From contig DASVRL010000165.1 of NCBI GenBank assembly GCA_036388635.1, positions 1 to 5,474 of the forward strand: a stretch of 5,474 nucleotides of DNA. Reading direction: 5' to 3'. The position numbers and the translations under genes were made by a program. The notes beneath the pieces are model-generated. The model saw only the letters and a program-made list of their open reading frames with translations, did no database searches and was not told the DNA's origin. Positions 1-3,962 of the stretch are shown in pieces. This DNA is from JALZHR01 sp036388635. Its GTDB lineage: Bacteria > Acidobacteriota > Blastocatellia > Pyrinomonadales > Pyrinomonadaceae. Numbering within the stretch: position 1 is the stretch's first letter; the number at the start of each line of letters is the position of its first letter.

Positions 1-290
1 ATTTTCTGACGGAAAAAGATTTCACGGAGCTGCAGAAAAAACAACTTGCCATCTTAAAAAACGCATCAAAGACTTTGAAAAGAGGCGGGCGCGTCATTTA
101 TTCCACCTGTTCGCTCGAAATGGCTGAAAACGAAGCGGTTATCGAAAACTTTCTGGCAGGAAATTCCGAGTTTGAAAAAACCGAATTGAATTTAAAAGAT
201 AAATTTCTGACGGCTGAAGGCTTTGCCCGCACGTTTCCGCAGCGAGATGAAACGGACGGATTTTTTATCGCCGCTCTCGGAAAGAAATAA
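1..290 (+). CDS. rsmB: 16S rRNA (cytosine-C5) methyltransferase RsmB/Sun, C-terminal part
   Basis: This is the last 95 residues of an S-adenosylmethionine-dependent RNA m5C methyltransferase; the first complete codon in the window begins at base 3 and the gene starts upstream. Family members methylate C967 of 16S rRNA in the cytoplasm. Visible: the helix before motif VI (LQKKQLAILKNA), then GGRVIYSTCSLEMAENE, where the Thr-Cys (Cys codon 108-110) is the motif VI cysteine known in the family as the catalytic nucleophile. The end, RTFPQRDETDGFFIAAL, is the usual C-terminal strand motif ending in DGFF. The Pro-Cys motif IV and the N-terminal NusB-like domain lie outside the window, so an RsmF-like or other Sun-family member cannot be fully excluded. 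Neighbouring rpe and a PASTA gene fit the rsmB assignment. The frame is intact to TAA at 288-290. No terminator is seen after it. Confidence 0.88.
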   Translation, partial: FLTEKDFTELQKKQLAILKNASKTLKRGGRVIYSTCSLEMAENEAVIENFLAGNSEFEKTELNLKDKFLTAEGFARTFPQRDETDGFFIAALGKK

Positions 291-380
291 CCGGAAGGCT
301 TTTATAACTCGCCCGCTTTTTCAAAAAATGATAGACTTCGTTGATTGATTTTCTTTGTTCGAGAGGTTTAAGAAAACAAA

Positions 381-1046
381 ATGGGATTCGTGAAAACAGG
401 CGCGTCGGCGTTGGGAAAATTATTGATGGTGGCGCTGCTAGCCGCCGCCTTCATTATCGGAATGGTCGGCGTCGTCTGGATGTCGCTGCGCGGCGAAGAG
501 ATACAGGTTCCCGAAATCGTCGGCAAAGATTTCAGCGAAAGCGAAAAAGAACTTGCCGCGCTCGGCTTAAAAATTAAGCGGCGCTCGTATCGATACAGCG
601 AGGAAAAACCGAACACCGTCATCGAGCAAGCGCCGAAAGCGGGCGACACCGTCAAAACCGGACACCAGATTTTAGTCGTCGTCGCGCAGCAGGACCCGGA
701 AGGAACCGAAGCGCCCGCGACGCTCAAAAAAGACGACAAAGACGATGTCGAGAGTTTGGACAACAGCGCGAACAAGCCGAAAACGACGAATAAAAACGCG
801 AATGTCAAAAAACCGGAAAAAACGCGCGACGTGATTTCCAATAAAGCGAATAAAAACGCCAACACCGGAAACTCGAACGGTAATTCGGCAAACGGCAATT
901 CAAAGAGCAATTCGAACGGCGCGGATAATAAAAACAATTCGACTCCGGCGACGAATAAATCGCCGAATCCGGCGAAAACGCCCGCCGCCAAACCGAACGA
1001 CAAACCGCCGGCAGCCGGCGACACGCGCAACCGCCGGACGCCGTAA
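381..1046 (+). CDS. Single-pass membrane protein with one PASTA domain and disordered Asn/Lys/Pro-rich tail
   Basis: A 221-residue protein. Residues about 14-36 form one hydrophobic transmembrane segment, preceded by a short N-terminus with K5 and K13 and followed by R37. Residues about 40-104 match a PASTA domain: VPEIVGKDFSESEKELAALGL, then VIEQAPKAGDTVKTG and a closing ILVVVA strand. PASTA domains in known proteins (PBP2x, PrkC/PknB) bind peptidoglycan fragments or beta-lactams; a cell-wall-contacting role here is inferred. No kinase, transpeptidase or other catalytic domain is present. Residues 105-221 are low complexity, rich in N, K, S, A and P, with NKNAN occurring at 137-141 and 157-161. 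An in-frame TAA at 369-371 makes 381 the first possible start. The nearest purine-rich site, GAGAGG at 361-366, is rather far from it (14 nt), so the ribosome site is weak. The gene lies 90 bp after rsmB and 47 bp before rpe. Confidence 0.87.
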   Translation: MGFVKTGASALGKLLMVALLAAAFIIGMVGVVWMSLRGEEIQVPEIVGKDFSESEKELAALGLKIKRRSYRYSEEKPNTVIEQAPKAGDTVKTGHQILVVVAQQDPEGTEAPATLKKDDKDDVESLDNSANKPKTTNKNANVKKPEKTRDVISNKANKNANTGNSNGNSANGNSKSNSNGADNKNNSTPATNKSPNPAKTPAAKPNDKPPAAGDTRNRRTP

Positions 1047-1093
1047 AGGTTTTTGTAAAAAGCAACCGATAATAAATTTTGAGCAACAAATAA

Positions 1094-1756
1094 ATGATTG
1101 AAATAGCTCCATCAATTCTTTCGGCTGATTTTTCGCGGCTCGGAGAGGAAATCGAGGCAATCGAGGCGGGCGGCGCGAGCGTTTTACATTTTGACGTGAT
1201 GGACGGTCGGTTCGTTCCGAATATTACGATTGGCTTGCCCGTTTTAAAATCGGTCAGAAAAATTACCAAATTGAAAATCGACGCGCATCTGATGATTGTC
1301 GAGCCGAGCCGTTACGCGGTCGAATTCGTTAAGGCGGGCGCCAATATGGTTTCGGTTCACGTCGAGGCGGACGTTCATCTGCAAAGAACTCTGACGGCGA
1401 TTCGCGAAGCGGGCGCCGAAGCCGGGATTGCCATTAATCCGGCGACGCCGCTGGTCGCCTTAGAAGAAGCGCTGCCGTTTGCCGATTTCGTTTTGCTGAT
1501 GTCGGTGAATCCGGGTTTCGGCGGGCAAAAATTTATTCACACCTCGCTGGATAAACTGCGACGCCTCAGAATGATGATTGAAGCGCGCGGTTTGAAAACC
1601 CGCATCGAGATTGACGGCGGCATCGACGCCGATAATATCGGCAAAATCGCGGAAGCGGGCGCAGAGATTGTCGTCGCCGGCTCAGCCGTTTTCGGCGGCG
1701 GCAAACCGACCGAAGCCGTTAAGGAATTGATTGATAAATCGACCGTTTGGGTTTAG
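1094..1756 (+). CDS. rpe: Ribulose-phosphate 3-epimerase
   Basis: A cytoplasmic TIM-barrel enzyme that interconverts D-ribulose 5-phosphate and D-xylulose 5-phosphate in the pentose phosphate (or Calvin) pathway. The 220-residue length is normal for the family. Motifs appear in order: IAPSILSADF at 4-13; HFDVMDGRFVPN at 32-43 with metal ligands H32 and D34; DAHLM at 63-67 with H65; HVEA at 89-92; the loop MSVNPGFGGQKF at 136-147; EIDGGI at 172-177 with the second catalytic acid D174; and AGSAVFG at 195-201, the phosphate-binding end. No catalytic residue is missing. The start is set by the family N-terminus; the ribosome site is weak (GAG at 1081-1083). It follows the PASTA gene by 47 bp without a visible terminator, so co-transcription is plausible. 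Confidence 0.97.
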   Translation: MIEIAPSILSADFSRLGEEIEAIEAGGASVLHFDVMDGRFVPNITIGLPVLKSVRKITKLKIDAHLMIVEPSRYAVEFVKAGANMVSVHVEADVHLQRTLTAIREAGAEAGIAINPATPLVALEEALPFADFVLLMSVNPGFGGQKFIHTSLDKLRRLRMMIEARGLKTRIEIDGGIDADNIGKIAEAGAEIVVAGSAVFGGGKPTEAVKELIDKSTVWV

Positions 1757-1777
1757 TTATTTTTGATTTTGATAATA

Positions 1778-1853
1778 GGTTTTCGGTTTTCGGTCTTTGC
1801 TCGACGCCGAGCAATAAAAAAATCGAAGACCGGAGACCGAAGACCAAAGACCG
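1778..1853. repeat. Imperfect inverted repeat built of 7-bp units (heptad element)
   Basis: The left arm, 1778-1798, reads as three heptads: GGTTTTC, GGTTTTC, GGTCTTT. The right arm, 1826-1853, reads as four: AAGACCG, GAGACCG, AAGACCA, AAGACCG; AAAATCG at 1819-1825 may be a fifth, degenerate unit. In RNA, 1778-1798 can pair with 1832-1852 over 21 positions with one C-A mismatch (1784 with 1846) and four G-U pairs, enclosing a 33-nt loop. The loop contains a second small hairpin. The element fills most of the rpe to bamD-like gap and ends 5 nt before the Shine-Dalgarno sequence. Whether it is a dispersed genomic repeat cannot be told from one copy. It has no run of T after it, so it is not a terminator on either strand. 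Confidence 0.75.
1797..1814. repeat. Perfect 7-bp hairpin inside the heptad element loop
   Basis: TTGCTCG at 1797-1803 and CGAGCAA at 1808-1814 are exact reverse complements around an ACGC loop. The outer two pairs use bases 1797-1798, which also belong to the left heptad arm; the inner GCTCG/CGAGC stem is compatible with the larger stem. It is followed by an A-run on the + strand, so it does not look like a terminator. Confidence 0.6.
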
Positions 1854-1858
1854 TTTCT

Positions 1859-1865
1859 GGAGAAG
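1859..1865 (+). promoter_or_regulatory. Ribosome binding site that sets the bamD-like start
   Basis: GGAGAAG lies just upstream of ATG 1870, with 7 nt between GGAG and the start codon. The frame is open further upstream to 1747, inside the end of rpe, but that extension has no comparable site, would translate the heptad repeat, and would put extra residues before an obvious signal peptide. The site therefore decides the start at 1870. Confidence 0.75.
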
Positions 1866-1869
1866 AATT

Positions 1870-3402
1870 ATGTTTTCCCGTAAATATTTATTATCTATTT
1901 TAAGTTTGTTTTTAATTCTGAGCTTTGTCTCGGCAAATTTTGCGCAGCGAACCGATGTCGGAACGCCTTTTCAGCGTCTTGAAGTGCTGAGTCAGAAACT
2001 CAACACGATGCGCCGCTCGGTGAGCGGTGCGCTTTCGACTTTAAAAGAAGAAAGCAAAGACGATAAAACGAAAAAAGACGACAAAACCTCGCTCGAAACG
2101 CCGACCGCGCGTTTAAAAGCGCTCGAAAAAGAAATTTCCAGCGCGACGTCCGAAGTCAACAACCTGCGCGGCAAAGTCGACCGCTCCGAAAAATACGAGA
2201 TAAGCGAAATCGAGCAGGTGGAAACGACGGTTGCCGCCTTGCAGTCGCGCGTTGACAACACGCTTCTGGAAACGGCGAAAGAGCGCGCCAACCCGACTTC
2301 GCCGGTCGGCTCAAAGCGCGAAATCAAAGAGAAAACGAAAAAAATCCTGTGGCTGATTCCCTACGGCAAAGAGCGCGACGAATACGAAGAATTAATCGGC
2401 AGCGTCGTGCCGGGACGCGACCGCGAGCTTTTTATCGTCGCGACGCGCGAGGTTCGCAAAAACAATAACGAAGTCGGGCGGCTTCTTTTTCAGACGATTA
2501 TCACCACTTATCCCGATTCGCCTTATCTGCCGATGGCAAAACTGGCGATTGCCGATTCGTTTTATCTGGAAGGCTCGACCAGCGCTCTGATTCAGGCGGC
2601 GGCGGCTTATCAGGACTGGCTGACGTTTTTCCCGACGCATCCGCTTGCCTGCCGCGTGATGCTGAAAATCGCCGAATCGGAAATGCGTCAAATCGGTTTG
2701 CCCGACCGCGAAATCACGCGCGCCAAACGCGCCGAACAGCGCCTGCGGGCGTTTCTCCAGCAGCGCCAGTGCTCCGAATCGGCTCTGCGCGGCGAGGTCG
2801 ACCAGCGCCTAACGGAAGTGCAGGACAATCTCGGACTGCACAATTTAAACATCGCCAACTATTACTACACGCTTTCGGTCAACCAGAAAAAAGGCGGCTT
2901 GAAAGGCGCGCAGTCGCGCTATCGCGAAATTATGGATAAATATCCGCAATTCAGCTATATGGACGAAGCGCTGTATAAAATCGCCGTGACTTACCAGATT
3001 GAAGAGGAAACCGACGAAGCGGCAAAATATTTTCAACGCCTGATACGCGATTATCCGAACAGCGAATTTCTCGAAAAGGCGAAAGAACAGCTGCAATTGA
3101 TGGGCGCGACCATTCCCGAGCCGAATCCGGCGCGCAAGAATGTGATGCCGCCGAAGAAAGAAGGCTTTTTTGATAATTTCAAAAATCAATTTTTGGGAAT
3201 TTACCCGCTGACGATTGATAGAAACGGCGTTTTGATGACAAACGATTTTGATAAATCGAAATTCGAGATGATCGACCAGATCATCGAAAATCAAGGCGAT
3301 ATTGCCGCGTCGCAGATTCCGAAAGCTCTGACCACAGTGATTAAAACCACGCAGACGCTGCCGCAGTCGCAGACGCAGCCACAGCCGCAATCGCAAAAAT
3401 AA
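1870..3402 (+). CDS. bamD: BamD-type outer membrane assembly factor: exported coiled-coil and TPR protein
   Basis: A 510-residue protein. A Sec signal peptide covers about residues 1-25 (basic start MFSRK, hydrophobic core, SANFA then Q). Residues about 80-135 are charged heptad-like sequence, probably coiled coil. A TPR region runs from about 194 to 410: YPDSP at 214-218, FPTHP near 253-257, then the long helical stretch and LHNLNIANYYYTL typical of the BamD middle repeats, YPQFSYMDEALYKIAVTYQ from 358, and YPNSEFLEKAKEQL from 395. BamD is the essential periplasmic TPR partner of BamA in inserting outer membrane proteins. Classical BamD is a lipoprotein of roughly 240-280 residues; this one has no cysteine near the signal peptide and is about twice as long, with an added C-terminal part (about 411-510) ending in a Gln-rich tail. 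The signal peptide, coiled coil and TPR order also recalls CpoB/YbgF, so that is the main alternative. A strong terminator follows. Confidence 0.8.
   Translation: MFSRKYLLSILSLFLILSFVSANFAQRTDVGTPFQRLEVLSQKLNTMRRSVSGALSTLKEESKDDKTKKDDKTSLETPTARLKALEKEISSATSEVNNLRGKVDRSEKYEISEIEQVETTVAALQSRVDNTLLETAKERANPTSPVGSKREIKEKTKKILWLIPYGKERDEYEELIGSVVPGRDRELFIVATREVRKNNNEVGRLLFQTIITTYPDSPYLPMAKLAIADSFYLEGSTSALIQAAAAYQDWLTFFPTHPLACRVMLKIAESEMRQIGLPDREITRAKRAEQRLRAFLQQRQCSESALRGEVDQRLTEVQDNLGLHNLNIANYYYTLSVNQKKGGLKGAQSRYREIMDKYPQFSYMDEALYKIAVTYQIEEETDEAAKYFQRLIRDYPNSEFLEKAKEQLQLMGATIPEPNPARKNVMPPKKEGFFDNFKNQFLGIYPLTIDRNGVLMTNDFDKSKFEMIDQIIENQGDIAASQIPKALTTVIKTTQTLPQSQTQPQPQSQK
3361..3396 (+). repeat. Short 6-bp tandem repeat encoding X-Gln dipeptides
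   Basis: Six consecutive 6-bp units of the form NCR-CAR encode P-Q, S-Q, T-Q, P-Q, P-Q, S-Q at the very end of the bamD-like gene, just before Lys and the stop. The third-position variation between CAG/CAA and CCG/CCA shows the units have diverged. Such a tail is probably disordered and may vary in length between strains. Confidence 0.7.
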
Positions 3403-3414
3403 TCGAAAATTTCC

Positions 3415-3456
3415 GGCAGCGAGTGTTATTATAAAAAATGCTCGCTGTCTTTTTTT
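3415..3456 (+). terminator. Intrinsic (Rho-independent) terminator after bamD-like gene
   Basis: CAGCGAG at 3417-3423 pairs perfectly with CTCGCTG at 3441-3447. The stem can extend outward by G-U and G-C (3416/3448, 3415/3449) and inward by four more pairs, two of them wobbles. Seven T residues at 3450-3456 follow. It lies 12 bp after the TAA of the bamD-like gene and ends 7 bp before the next ATG. Reading the other strand there is no matching T-run, so it acts in one direction. Confidence 0.85.
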
Positions 3457-3463
3457 GTCGAAA

Positions 3464-3952
3464 ATGAACGAAACTTCGCCGTCAACCGCCAACGCTCAAC
3501 TGCTCGAAAAGCGTTTTCGAACCTCAGTGATAGCCGTCTCCGTTCAAATCCTGTTAATGCTCGCTTTGACGGTGGTCGCCTGGTTTGTCATAAGTTATTC
3601 AAACAACGATATTTCCGAGCAGGCGAATATGGCTTTGTGGGCAACGATTCTGCTGATTGCCGCCGGCTCGTTCGTTTTGCGGCGGATGCTGTTTTCGTGG
3701 GACAGGCTGAAATCAATCGCCCTGCTGAAAGGAATTCCCGGACTTCTCGACAGCTTGCAGGCGAATACGATTCTGCTCGGCGCGCTCGGCGAAGTCGTGG
3801 CGATTATGGGCTTTCTGGTGGCGACCTTAAGCGGCAACAAATTTGAGATGCTGCGCGCCGGTGCGATTTCGCTGATAGTTTTTCTGATGAATTTTCCGCG
3901 CAAATCGGTCTGGCAAAAAATTCTCGCCGGTGCGGAAAAAGTTTTAAATTAA
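3464..3952 (+). CDS. Unrecognised four-helix integral membrane protein
   Basis: A 162-residue protein that I do not recognise. Hydrophobic segments lie at about 21-45, 57-76, 99-122 and 129-145, giving four probable transmembrane helices with short polar loops. The N-terminus (MNETSPSTANAQ) is polar, and the C-terminus (RKSVWQKILAGAEKVLN) is basic and amphipathic, probably cytoplasmic. The third helix carries a glutamate, E110, in GALGEVVAIMGFLVA, loosely like the proton-binding helix of rotary ATPase c subunits, but the length and topology differ from F-type c subunits, so no function is assigned. The ATG at 3464 is preferred over TTG at 3455, which lies partly in the terminator T-run. No Shine-Dalgarno sequence precedes it. 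The stop is 10 bp before the next gene, which suggests a shared transcript with the TPR gene. Confidence 0.78.
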   Translation: MNETSPSTANAQLLEKRFRTSVIAVSVQILLMLALTVVAWFVISYSNNDISEQANMALWATILLIAAGSFVLRRMLFSWDRLKSIALLKGIPGLLDSLQANTILLGALGEVVAIMGFLVATLSGNKFEMLRAGAISLIVFLMNFPRKSVWQKILAGAEKVLN

Positions 3953-3956
3953 GGGG
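3951..3956 (+). promoter_or_regulatory. Ribosome binding site of the downstream TPR gene
   Basis: AAGGGG overlaps the stop codon of the membrane protein gene (3950-3952) and lies 6 nt before ATG 3963. The overlap of stop codon and ribosome site suggests that the two genes are translated from one mRNA, possibly coupled. Confidence 0.7.
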
Positions 3957-3962
3957 TTTTTA

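Noticed and set aside
291..380. Promoter or terminator between rsmB and the PASTA gene
   Set aside because: TATAAC at 303-308 lacks a suitable -35, TTGATT at 341-350 lacks a suitable -10, and the T-run at 316-321 is not preceded by a stem.
368..1030. 220-codon open frame on the - strand opposite the PASTA gene
   Set aside because: It mirrors the low-complexity coding strand, its translation is skewed to F, L, S and A with no recognisable domain, and the + strand gene has clear PASTA motifs.
1747..1776. Possible promoter TTGGGT - 18 bp - GATAAT before the bamD-like gene
   Set aside because: The -10 is good (5 of 6) but the -35 matches only three positions and lies inside the end of rpe; too weak to annotate, though it would put the whole heptad element in the leader.
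1747..1869. N-terminal extension of the bamD-like frame back to an alternative start at 1747
   Set aside because: It would overlap rpe, translate the heptad repeat (IEDRRPKTKDR) and bury the signal peptide; ATG 1870 has a good ribosome site.
3404..3435. Promoter with its -10 (TATTAT or TATAAA) in the terminator loop
   Set aside because: No -35-like hexamer sits at the right distance (only A/T-rich filler at 3404-3412), so it is mentioned only as a possibility for the downstream gene.
2845..3492. 215-codon open frame on the - strand opposite the end of the bamD-like gene
   Set aside because: The translation is rich in R, F and L without domain features and crosses the terminator; the + strand TPR signal explains the region.
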